From assembly GCF_900497805.2 (NCBI RefSeq), contig NW_020954557.1, positions 43,194,445-43,258,444 of the forward strand: DNA of 64,000 nt. Direction: 5' to 3'. The notes under the pieces were generated by a model, which did not search any database, was not told where the DNA came from, and saw only the letters and a list, made by a program, of their open reading frames with translations. This DNA comes from Vombatus ursinus. Its lineage: Eukaryota; Chordata; Mammalia; Diprotodontia; Vombatidae. The position numbers and the translations under genes were made by a program. Positions 22,783-32,449 of the stretch are shown here, piece by piece; positions within the stretch are counted from its first letter, which is position 1; each line of letters begins with the position of its first letter.

Positions 22783-23012
22783 AATAATAACTCCAATGTA
22801 TATATTACTTTATCTGCAGTTATCTCATTTGAACCTCACAATAACTTCATGTGGTCAGTACTATTGGTATTAATATCCTCTTTTTACAGATGAGCAAGCT
22901 GAGGCCCGCAGAGTCCAGTGACTTACACAGTCTTACAACTTGTAAATACCAGAGGCTGGGTTTGAACTAACAGCTTTATGGTTCCAGATCCAGTATTCTA
23001 TCTGTTTTGGTA
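22783..23012 (-). mobile_element. MIR-type CORE-SINE
   Basis: tctcatttgaacctcacaat, cagatgagcaagctgaggcc, gaggctgggtttgaacta, cagtattctatctg. Confidence 0.8.
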
Positions 23013-24484
23013 TGGTCTTTTGAAGAGGAATCAGATGAAATGAATTAGCAGGAAGATTCATCTATTAAGAATTATCTGTGACCTTTATTATTCAAACTAA
23101 ATTACGCCATGATAACTATAGGAAATCCGTAGACTCACAATCACATGAAAAATACAGAACTCCTCATTTGTCCTGAATGAAAGGTAAAACTTCTCTCTGG
23201 TTGGTTTTTGGATTGTTTTATTTCTTCAAATAATGCAACAGTTATTTTTGGTTAGAAGAATTCTCCTGGTTTTGAATATAAGGACTTCACAATCAAGGTA
23301 AACAAAGTTATCCAAAACCTTTTCCTCCCCACCCCCACCAATAAGAAATGTCACCTCCATCATGTTTTGTCCTTTAACACCTTGATATCTGAAATGGATA
23401 GAGAAGGGGCATTCTGTCACAGCCTAGGGGATTCTCAATAGGTCTAAGCCAAGCTAATGAGGTCAAGGTCATAAGTTTGAAGTCTATCCCACCCCCACTA
23501 TATTTTAGTTAGCTTCTCTCATGACTCCATTCTACCTCTAGCCAACCTACCGAGAAATGCATGGTGTTGATCACAAGGTGAACTTGAAGCAAGAACACAC
23601 ATCAGTGCAAACCCATCCCCACTCCTAGAAAACCAGCTCAAAGCATGTGTCTTAATAATTGAAGATCACAGCAGTATATTTGTATGTGAAGAACAGTGTC
23701 TAGTAAGCTCAAGGAGATGAGAGAGCTTTTCCCAGTTATAATGGGATCTGGCTCTGTGGGAGGTCAGACTAAGATGACAGAAGGACCATTTCAGCAAACA
23801 AATAAACCAACTGATGTCAGCCAAGGGAGGTGGAGTAGGGAGTGGCTACCTAAGAATGAGGTCAGGTTTTCCAGGCTAATGCTAAACACAATCTGGAGGG
23901 GCCAATCATTCACACCACATTTTAAAGGATAACTATACAGATCTATAAGGATGGTAAGTGTGAGATACTCCAAGTGTTCCTCTACCTGTATTTTGCCTGA
24001 GAGAGACCTGATTGGATGGAATTAAAGCCATTAACGGAGAAATTTTCAATCCGTCTTGTATCAACTGGAATATAAAACCTATTATGGTGTTAACCAATCC
24101 AATTTTCCCAACAAGATAAGGGCCACTTTTCTACAAGTCATCTTTTAACTACTGAACTAGGTTACTGCTTCAGAAAGACAGGAAAGGAAGCTGATCATTA
24201 TTGAAAGAGCCTCCAATATCCCATTAAAGCTGACAGGTTTGTGGATTAGATATTCAAAAATCATTGATTTGCCTAGAACCACAACCATTTGTTAAGATTC
24301 CACTACTGAACGACAGGACACCAAGTATACATGGAATCAATGTAAAAATGACAGAATTGCTTCAACATTTCAATGTCTTCATAATTGCAGCTACTCCTTC
24401 CTCTGGCACAAATAACCTGTCTGTGCCTTAGGAGACCACAGGAGCACAGATTTCAAATTGACAAAAATTTCATAATTCATCTAT
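23013..24484. other. Long stretch without recognised feature
   Basis: About 1.5 kb without a gene or confident repeat. A weak MIR3-like tail (catctattccaaccc) touches its right end. Confidence 0.5.
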
Positions 24485-24800
24485 TCCAACCCCTTAATTT
24501 TATTTTTATATTTTAAATTAATATTTTATTGTTGTCTTTTGTTTACATCAGTCATTTCTAGATATACAATGCAAACACATACAGCCCTTGTTACAGAAAA
24601 AAAAAGCAGTTAAACAAAACCAGGATGAGGACCACATGACAATGTATACAACATTCTACACCCATAATCACTGCCTCTTCAAGATGGAAGGAATTGTGAT
24701 CTTCATCTGCTATCTAGGACCAAGATTGGTCATTACAATAACACAGTGTGTAGTTTCATATTAGTGTTCTTTTGATTTATATTATCATGATTGTGCACAT
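24485..24800 (-). mobile_element. L1-like 3' UTR fragment
   Basis: tgttgtcttttgtttacatc, catttctagatatacaatgc, acaacattctacacccataa and ttggtcattacaataacaca are in the order of a reversed marsupial L1 3' UTR class as I remember it. No coding part remains. Confidence 0.45.
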
Positions 24801-24890
24801 GACTGAGATTTGGTGTATGCCCAGATCACTTAAGGTAGAGGCACTTGAACAAGAAATGCATCAAACCTGCTTCTGGAAGACAGGAAAACT

Positions 24891-24893
<3 letters not shown>

Positions 24894-24942
<49 letters not shown>
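24894..24942. repeat. (GT)n microsatellite
   Basis: 49 bp of uninterrupted GT repeat, long enough to be highly length-variable. Confidence 0.97.
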
Positions 24943-24945
<3 letters not shown>

Positions 24946-25069
24946 ACATTTTTATTAGCCTACCACATGATGGCCTCTTTCCATTGACTGAATACCTGAA
25001 ATTATCTGCATCTTTAAAAAGACCCAACAGTCTTGGTCTTATTCTTGAATTTGTGTCTGGCAATGGACT

Positions 25070-25613
25070 CATTCACTCACAACAAGAAACACCTAAGAGG
25101 GTGAAGAGCCCAAGGTTTCACCTAGCCCAACCTCAGGCCATGTGGCTTCTAGAGGCAGGCTTGGGGTTTGGTTCTGTTTTCTTTTGTCCTTTTCAGTTCT
25201 AGGTTCTGAGAGGGGAGCCCGCATCTGGGCCCTTAAGCTATGGAGATGTTGGAGCCCAGAATGCCAGATCAGATGTTGGAACCAGCCCAACAGGAAAACC
25301 CTAAAAAGCCAAATCACTTGGGATGCTATCCCAAAGGAGGATTTGGATTTGAACAAGGTGAGACTAATGCTATGTAGTAACTGAGTTAAGTTGTGAGCTT
25401 GCTCCTCCCCTCTCAAGAGATCAAGATAGTGTGTGGTGGGTGAGGGGAGGATTAGACCCCCCATCCAGGTGCTGAGGGAAATGTTTGTATGTTTGTTCTT
25501 GTTTATCTGTATCTTTGAAATAAATCCTTCTTTGTAAAAGCTTATCTGCTGTTAAGTGGTTACATGGAACGGGGTTTCTGATTCTGGCTCCTTAACTTTG
25601 GGAGGAAAATTAT
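25070..25613 (+). mobile_element. LTR fragment of an endogenous retrovirus (fossil)
   Basis: Features of the 3' part of an LTR: a poly(A) signal in gaaataaatccttc at about 25517, a GT/T-rich stretch, then an apparent LTR end before ttttggggctctagccaatg, which could be a primer-binding site. A block near 25350-25410 (ggtgagactaatgctatgta) recurs diverged at about 38960. The left boundary is uncertain. It is an old, broken piece with no linked coding region. Confidence 0.45.
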
Positions 25614-26189
25614 CTTTTGGGGCTCTAGCCAATGGCAGAGAAGAGAGATGCCCTCAACCCCTTTAGGTTCCTAGAAAATCAGAGGTGGGAAAGATTAAGT
25701 AAGTAATGCTTGCAGCCCTCAGGAAGTAGGGCCAGAGTAAACTAATGCAACGTAGATATTGTTCTCCCAGCTCTTCTTCCTTCATCTGCATCAGTTCAGA
25801 AAACTTCCCCAAACCTGCTACTTTTCCCATCACTGCTGCTCAGCTTTGCTAGGAAAGGGCAGCAAAGAGCAGTGGTAGAGGCCAGGGTAAAAAGAGTATG
25901 AATCGTGCCAGAACCAGTGTAGGGCATGGATGGGAGGAAAAGAAATCACCATTTTTTGAATGATAGCAGTGGATACCCAGCTCCAGTCAGCCCACAGCAG
26001 GTCAGATAACTCTATCCACTCTTCCTTCCCTCACTTCTCCTCATATACCCTCCCCAGTATCAAACAAGTAGGGGGAGATATCTTCATAAGAAATATGAGG
26101 TGGCAGAGATATTGTAAAAGTAAGAATTTATCAAACAAGCTTAGCTTTAATGGTATGCATATTTTTTTTTAAGCTCCTAACATAGTGTG
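25614..26189. other. No recognised feature
   Basis: Follows the putative LTR end. No open retroviral frame and no other element recognised. Confidence 0.45.
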
Positions 26190-26290
26190 ATTCAAGGGAA
26201 AGAAGCCTGGATTCATTTCAAAGCCTGGCTCTGCCAATCACTGACCATTTTGTTTTCTGGTTCTAAGAGATCTGAGCAGGTTATTTACTT
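26190..26290 (+). mobile_element. MIR fragment
   Basis: aagaagcctggattcatttc and aaagcctggctctgccaatc resemble a MIR head and core start. Confidence 0.5.
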
Positions 26291-26632
26291 ATTTATTCAT
26301 TACTATTGCTATTATTAAAATAGGATGCCTAGGACCTTTTTTGGACCATGGCTTTCAGGTAGTCCAATGATTCCTAATTTTTTTTTTCTCCTAGATGTTT
26401 TCCAGGTCAGTTGTTGTTTGCTATGAGATACCTTAGATTTTCTTCTATTTTTTTTGTCTTTTGGCTTTGTTTTAATATTTCTTGTTGCCTCATAGAGTAG
26501 TTGGCTTCTCTTTGAACTAACTCTAATTTTCAGGGTATGTGTTGCTTGGGCAAGGTTTGTTAAATTCCTTTCCAATTCTTTTTTCCATAGTGATCATTTC
26601 CTTTCCATTTTTTTTCCTCTAGTACTATCATT

Positions 26633-26886
26633 GGGCAGCTAGGTGGTGCAATGGATAGAACACTAGGCCTAGGGTCAGGAACACCTGAGTTCAAATCTGG
26701 CCTCAGACAATTACTAGCTGTATGACTCTGGGCAAGTAACTTAACCCTGTTTGCCTCAGTTTCCTTATCTATAAAACGATTTGAAGAGGAAAATGGAAAA
26801 CTACTTCAGTATCTTTACCAAGAAAACCCCAAAATGGGTCATAAAGAGTCATACATGACTGAAACAAATAAATAACAAAAACAACA
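26633..26886 (+). mobile_element. Mar1-type CORE-SINE
   Basis: Full forward copy from gggcagctaggtggtgcaat through gacaattactagctgtatga and aagaaaaccccaaaatgggt to an acaaaaacaac end. Inserted into the inverted L1 segment. Confidence 0.95.
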
Positions 26887-26937
26887 AAGCACTCTCATTT
26901 ATTAAAAAAAAAATTTGCTCTTAAAAAAACACTCTTG

Positions 26938-27100
26938 GGGCAGCTTGGTGGTGCAGAGGATAGAGCACCGGCCCTGAAATCAAGAGGACCTGAGTTCAAA
27001 TCTAGCCTCAGACCAAACACTTCACACTTACTAGCTGTGTGACCCTGGGCAAATCACTTAACCCCAATTGCCTAAAAAGCAAACAAACAAAAAAAAAAAA
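26938..27100 (+). mobile_element. Poly(A)-tailed CORE-SINE
   Basis: gggcagcttggtggtgcaga (A box), gacctgagttcaaatcta (B box), ctagctgtgtgaccctgg, ending in a long A tail. Target duplication cactcttg at 26930-26937 and 27101-27108, extended by flanking A's. It also inserted into the reversed L1 segment. Confidence 0.95.
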
Positions 27101-28036
27101 CACTCTTGCTTCATCTTTTCTAGGAATTCTAGTTGGATTTGTGTCTATGCTGTGTTTTTCTTTGAGGCTTTGCTTATTGATGTTTTTGAATCATTCTCTT
27201 AATCTGGGTTTGCATCTTGAGTTGCTCTTTCCTCTCCTCAATCCACCCAAGATCTATACCCCATAACTAGGTACTAAGTGACAGAGCTGTCTGTTGGCAC
27301 CTGTTTCCGCATTCTGCACAAGTTTAGCCTCCTCTATACTGGATCTGGGACCTCTTCTTGTCCTGGTGCACAGCTTCTCCTTGTGCTAGAATGCTCTCAA
27401 TAGTACCTTCCTAGACACACCTCTTCCCCAGTGTTTGCTGACCTCTCTGGCTGTCTTCTTATACTGACCTGGGCTAGAAAAAAATGATGTGATTTTTTTT
27501 CTTGTATTTCCTGGTTAGGATTTGATTTGGTATATTTTCTAGATCTGTTTGGAAGAGTTGGTGGTGGTGAGAGAGTTCTCTGTATTTCTTCCTAGTACTC
27601 TATCATTTTAGCTCTGCCTCCCCCAAGGAGAGATCATTTAAAAACATTGAACTCCCTGAAAACCATGATTATGAAAAAAAAAAATTCTGGACATTATATT
27701 TCAAGAAAGCATAAATGAAAATTTCTCAGATTTATTAGAACTAGAGGATAAAGTGAAAAATGAAAAGAATCTATTAATCAACTCCTGAAAGAAAAATTCC
27801 AAAAGGAAAATTCCCAGGAATGTGATAGCCAAAAATCCAGAGCTTCCACATCAAAGAAAAAAGAGTGCAAATGGATGAAAGAAAGAGTTTAAGTACCAGA
27901 CAATCACAGAACCACACAAGACTTGGCAGCTTCTACAATCTTGAGGAAATCTTGGATTTGAAAATTCTAAAAGGCAAATATATAGCCTTAAAACTAAGAA
28001 TAATTTACCCTGAAAAGATGAGTATAACCCTTCCAG

Positions 28037-28157
28037 CAAAAAAAGAAAGAGGGAGAAAGCAAGCAAGCAAGCAAGAAAGAAAGAAAGAGAAAGAAAGGAA
28101 CAAACAAAGAAAGAAAGAAAGGAAGGAAGAAAGAAAGAAAGAAAGAAAGAAAAGAAG
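28037..28157. repeat. (GAAA)n/(GCAA)n microsatellite
   Basis: Purine-rich run with gcaagcaagcaagcaag and long gaaagaaagaaag stretches, inside the old ORF1. The 98-codon frame here is only this repeat. Confidence 0.9.
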
Positions 28158-28179
28158 ATGAATCTTTAATGGAATAAAG

Positions 28180-28383
28180 CAGGGGTCAGTAAACATTGGT
28201 CCCTGGTCCAAATCCAGTCTGCTGCCTGCTTTTGAATGGTCCATGATGTAAGAGTGAATTTTTACATCTTTAAATAAAGTTTTGTTGTATTTAAAAATGT
28301 AAAAACAATTCTTACTTCACTGGCCCTACAAACAGAAGTGGCAAGACAAATTGGGCTCTTGAGCCACAGTTTGCATCCCCCTA
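28180..28383. mobile_element. hAT-type MITE (MER5-like)
   Basis: 204 bp from caggggtcagtaaac to gtttgcatccccct, with inverted ends. The inside resembles MER5-type Charlie elements (tccaaatccagtctgctgcc, aataaagttttgttgtattt). 8-bp target duplication gaataaag (28172-28179) and gaatagag (28384-28391), one mismatch. Removing it with one duplication restores the L1 ORF1 order seen in other L1 copies. Confidence 0.85.
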
Positions 28384-28851
28384 GAATAGAGGACCTTCAA
28401 GATTTCCCGGTGAAAAGTCCAGAACTGAATAGGAACTTTGAAATACAAACAAGATTCAAGAGAAACCTGAGAAGGTAAATTTTATGGAGCAATTGGAAGG
28501 GGTTGTATGATGATGCAGTGCTAACATTCAAATGGGAGAAGAAGAAAGAAATGTCTTTTCATAAACGTAATGTCTTCAAATTAAGTATAAAAGTGAATTA
28601 AGTAAGGAAAAAGAGGACCTAGGGTAGATTGGTTCTATTTTGAAGGTGGGAAGAAAAGGGAGAGTAAAAGGAATATTCTAGGGTAGGAAGTAGGAAAAAG
28701 TGTGTGGAACTTGATGTATCTCACAATTGAGATATGCAAGAAGAAAAGTATACAAAAGTATATGCATGAAGAAAGGAGTGGAAGGTGTAGGCATCAAACC
28801 AATTTCACTCTGATCTGAATGGAGAATGGAACCAAAGGGAGTTGAACACAC

Positions 28852-28876
28852 TCACACACACACACACACACACACA
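28852..28876. repeat. (CA)n microsatellite
   Basis: cactcacacacacacacaca run within the L1/HAL1 linker. Confidence 0.9.
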
Positions 28877-29829
28877 ATTGATTTAGAAATATATTCAACT
28901 GAACAGGGAAACAAGTAGGGATGGGGTGAGGGGTTAAAAGTTAGGATGATACTGGGAAAGGAATAGTCCCATGCCAAACAAACTTCCTGATCCTAAAAGA
29001 TGGATAAAAGGGGAAAATAAAAACAAAGAACTGGAATCTAAGGAGACGCCCTTCAACTGGGGAGTGGCTGAATAAATTTTAGTATATGAGTGAATATTCT
29101 TAAGCTGTAAGAAATGACAAAATAGATGATTTCAGACAATCTTGAAAAGTATTAACTAATGCAGAGCAAAGTGAGCTGAAACAGTAGAGCAATTTGTAAA
29201 AGAATAACAATACTTCAAAGAAAAATAACCCTCAAAGACTTCAGTACTCAGATCAAAGCAATGACCAAAGTCTACAGAAAACCTTATGGTGAAGCATGTT
29301 ATCCACCTCCTGACAGAGAGGTTATGGACTCAAAGTGCAAAAAGAGATACACATTTTTGGATGTGTCCACAGCATAGATTTGTTTTGTTTGATGAGGCTT
29401 AATTGGTACAAGGCTGGTTTTCCCCACTTCTGTTTTAATGCGGGCTGGAGGAGGGAAAAGGGAAGTTAGCAATAGTGATGCAAAAATAAAGAGGACCACT
29501 GAAACTTTTTTTAAGTGCACAGAAGAGAACAGAATGAAGTCCAGAAGGAATCATGGATAAGCAGGACAATCTTGAAAATAATGTGTAGAATAGATTCCAT
29601 ATATATATATGTAGTATACATTTTTAAAGCAAGTAGTATAAAATGAAGACTCTTCCACATATAATCTTCTTTTTATGTTCTGCTGTTTACAGGGTAATGT
29701 TGTTTGTTTTTTAAATTCAGAAGAAAAAAAAACAAAGGAATCCAAACACCTAGAGAAGATACCACTAAATGGAAGGAGTCTGACTTTTGTTATTTCTTAG
29801 ATAATTTTAATTGATGTGAAACTATCACT

Positions 29830-30424
29830 ATGGCAAAGAGACCAAAAGAAGATTGTAACTCCCTCAGCTGGAAAATATCTGCTAAACATGAAAATTTCCT
29901 GGTCAGGTGAAGGGACAAGATAGCCAGGGGTAACACTGGTTTAGGATCCAAGCTAATTTATTAAAAGTGACAAGAGAATATGCTGAATAACTATGTCCAT
30001 TGTTTCACAAATAGTAAAGAACATTTCAGCAGAAAATGAAGCACCACCGACTTTGACATGAGACTCCACTAAACCAGATTATGCCAAAAGAATCAGTAGA
30101 TAAAACTGGCAGGACTTTAAATAGATGTGAAATGGATAAATCTGCCAGTGCTTCTAAAATGATCTATTTTCATAGATGACAATAGCAAAACAACACCATT
30201 TGGATTCTTCCATATTAGTACCCTGTGTACCATGTATCAATATGTTAATGGTACTTAACAAGATGCAGTCAGTAACAGGAGCTGGTACAGAAGAAATCTA
30301 GACTGGAAGAAACTCAATTTTAAAGGTGCTCGAATTAAATTTCTAGCTATCACAAAAGGAAGGAATGCTATAAAAGAAAGAAAAAGATTATGGACTGAAT
30401 GTCTACCTAAAAAATAATAAATAA
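29830..30424 (+). mobile_element. Possible RTE/BovB-like ORF2 upstream portion
   Basis: Broken frames give lysine- and arginine-rich stretches such as GRNAIKERKRLWTE near 30360, plausible for the region before the reverse transcriptase of an RTE element. Called mainly because a clear BovB-like RT remnant follows at 30.93 kb on the same strand. Confidence 0.35.
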
Positions 30425-30600
30425 GGGTAGCTAGGTGGTGTAGTGGATAGTGCTCTGGCCTTAGAGTCAGGAGGACCTGAGTTCAAATCTGGCTTCAGAC
30501 AATTGACACTCACTAGCTGTGTGACCCTGGGCAAGTCACTTAACCCTGATTGCCTTACCAAAAAGCAAAAAAAAAAAAAAAAGAAATTAAAAAATATAAA
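30425..30600 (+). mobile_element. Poly(A)-tailed CORE-SINE
   Basis: gggtagctaggtggtgtagt, ggacctgagttcaaatctgg, actagctgtgtgaccctggg and a long mixed A tail. Target duplication aataataaataa at 30413-30424 and 30601-30612. Confidence 0.95.
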
Positions 30601-30617
30601 AATAATAAATAAAAGTA

Positions 30618-30810
30618 TTGTGGTATACCATAAAGATGACTTGATTTGAAATCTGAAGAGCTGGTTTTGAATTCAAGCTTTGCAATTTACTACTTTAAGA
30701 CCCAGTCACTTAGTCTCAAAGTCTCCTTTCTAATCCATAAAAATAAGAATATTGGACAAAAAGACCTCTAGGTTCCTTCTAGCTCTAAATTCTAAGATCT
30801 TACAATTCTT
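30618..30810 (+). mobile_element. MIR3-like CORE-SINE
   Basis: gagctggttttgaattcaag, ttactactttaagaccc, then aaaaagacctctaggttcct and tctagctctaaattctaaga. Confidence 0.7.
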
Positions 30811-30929
30811 CATTAGTCACTACAAATCCATATGCCTACTTTCACATCTCTATAAATTTTTTTCTGAGAAGGATCCATCCATATATCAACAGCATCCTTC
30901 ATAAAAAACACAGAAAGGGAATAGGTAAG

Positions 30930-31450
30930 CTTTTACAATTTCTTTTTACATTAGACCACATCTCCCCAGTCACACAATTGGCTGTTGATTTTTTTTAAAG
31001 CATTTGACTTGGCAGAACAAAATGCAGCCTTAAAGAGTTATCTCAAACCTGGTGTCTTTTACATCTCTGTTAAAAGCATACAGAATTCCATGACAGATGT
31101 GACCACAAAGGTCATGTTGTATAATGATCTATTTCAAACCAACATCAATGAAGGCATAAAATAGGGAGACAAATGTTCAACTAAGGTAATGTCATGGAGA
31201 AAGTCCTATGTGGAATCCAGATGGAAAGATTTCCTATTGATGTCAAGGTTCCCTATTGTTCCTATGCACAGATAATATTTGGATAATTGCATCAAGTCCC
31301 AGAACACCATGAATACTCCTTAATGAAATAATTAAATGCTCAAAGGATATTAACCTAGCCATCCACACTGCAAAAACAAGGGGGCTGAAAACACATATTG
31401 TCAAAATTATAGCGTGCGGTTGGATAGGCAGCCCATTAAAAGTTGTCCAT
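30930..31450 (+). mobile_element. BovB/RTE-like LINE, reverse-transcriptase remnant
   Basis: FKAFDLAEQNAALKSYL near 31000 matches the conserved block of BovB-type RTE reverse transcriptase (AFD...VEHNA). TTKVMLYNDLFQTNINEG follows in frame. Broken frames further on resemble the catalytic-site and KT..MKT..V regions in order (ggctgaaaacacatattgtc near 31382-31401). Several stops. BovB-type elements share their 3' tails with Mar1, so this is a relic of the likely Mar1 mover. The 3' end is not identified. Confidence 0.7.
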
Positions 31451-31874
31451 TAGTATATATGTGTGAGTGTGTGTGTGTGTTTCTCTTCTCTGTGTATCTG
31501 TCTGTGTGTACAGCAGAGATTGTAGATCAGGTGTGTGCTGGGGCTAGCTCAAGTGGCTGATTTGAAAGTGCATTGTATTTTTCACTGTGAGCATTTACAC
31601 TTCAGGAATCAGCAAATGCTACAAATTAGGACTTGAGTTATTGTTTTGTTGATTGTCTACATTAGGAAAGTAAAAGAGAAAATGTTAATAATGCAAATTA
31701 AACTTAAAAGTGGGGCTATTGTAAAAACACTTTTTTTCTCAGAGATCCAGTTGTTGAACATTTGCCATCACACAACTGCTACAGATGGACAATGGACTGG
31801 ATCTAAGAATGAATAAGTAGATCATGAGATCACAGGATTTGGGCCTGATAGGATCACAGAGATCACTTAGATGG
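31451..31874. other. No gene; short (GT)n and a repeat-like segment
   Basis: 31462-31515 is GT/TCT-rich simple sequence. 31520-31775 feels like a dispersed repeat (gcattgtatttttcactgtg) that I cannot name. 31820-31870 resembles a MIR3 edge. Confidence 0.35.
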
Positions 31875-32370
31875 TGTCAGGAAGATCTGAGGTCAAATCC
31901 AGCCTTGGACACTTAAGCTATGTGACCTTGGGCAATTCACTTAACTTCTGTTTGCCTCAGTTTCCTTATCTGTAAAAGGAGGATAATGATGGCCCCTATT
32001 TTCCAGGCTGGTTGTGAGGATCAAATGAGATATTTGTATAGCATTTAGCACAGTGCCTGGCACAGTTTTGTTGTTTTTCAGTCATTTTCTGTCATGCCCA
32101 ACTCTTCATGACCCCATTTGCCATTTTCTTACCAAAGATACTGGAGTGGTTTGCCATTTCTGTCTCCAGCTTAATTACAAACGAGGAAACTGAGGCAAAC
32201 AGGATCAAGTGAGTTACCCAGTGTCACACAGCTAATAAGTGTCTGAGTCCAGATCTGAACTCAGGAAGAAGAGTCTTCTTGACTCAAAGCCTGGCATTCT
32301 ATCCACTGCAACACCTAGATGCCCTGGCACAGGTGCCATATAAATGCTAGCTATTATTGTTGTTGTTTTC
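31875..32370 (+). mobile_element. MIR/THER1-type CORE-SINE split by a Mar1
   Basis: Head and core (tctgaggtcaaatccagcct, gctatgtgaccttgggca), middle (tttccttatctgtaaaagga) and 3' part up to cagtgcctggcacag at 32065. It resumes at 32325 with tggcacaggtgccatataaa and gctagctattatt. The break is the Mar1 at 32066-32324. Confidence 0.88.
32066..32324 (-). mobile_element. Mar1-type CORE-SINE nested in a MIR
   Basis: Reverse copy: catgcccaactcttcatgac, gatactggagtggtttgcca, gtgtcacacagctaataagt. Perfect 8-bp target duplication tggcacag at 32058-32065 and 32325-32332. Confidence 0.96.
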
Positions 32371-32449
32371 TCATTTACAGATGAGAAAACTTTAGCCCAG
32401 AGAAACTAAATAACTTATTTAAGGTAAAATTGCAATAATCCTTTTACAC

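Larger units (their letters stand above)
26310..27609 (-). mobile_element. L1/HAL1-like element, inverted 5' half (5' end to mid ORF1)
   Basis: Read on the minus strand from 27609, the start gggggaggcagagc resembles the marsupial L1 5' terminus. A roughly 0.5-kb 5' region follows, then ORF1 with a coiled-coil-like stretch and LGIIGLPESHGPKK near 26340. That motif sits just before the RNA-binding domain of L1 ORF1. The segment then stops, and the rest of ORF1 appears in the opposite orientation from 27.61 kb. A Mar1 (26633-26886) and a poly(A) SINE (26938-27100) lie inside it. Confidence 0.7.
27610..29540 (+). mobile_element. L1/HAL1-like element, forward 3' half (ORF1 C-terminus, linker, ORF2 end, 3' UTR)
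   Basis: Forward strand starts in ORF1 at a second version of the GLPESH block (attgaactccctgaaaacca). It continues through the ORF1 C-terminal domain (acaagacttggcagcttcta; SPELNRNFEIQT near 28420) to a stop. A roughly 560-bp linker leads straight into the last codons of ORF2 (cccttcaactggggagtggc at 29049) and a 3' UTR of the class seen at 1.3 kb (cacctcctgacagagaggtt). Reverse transcriptase and endonuclease are absent, as in half-L1 elements. A hAT and two microsatellites interrupt it. Confidence 0.7.
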
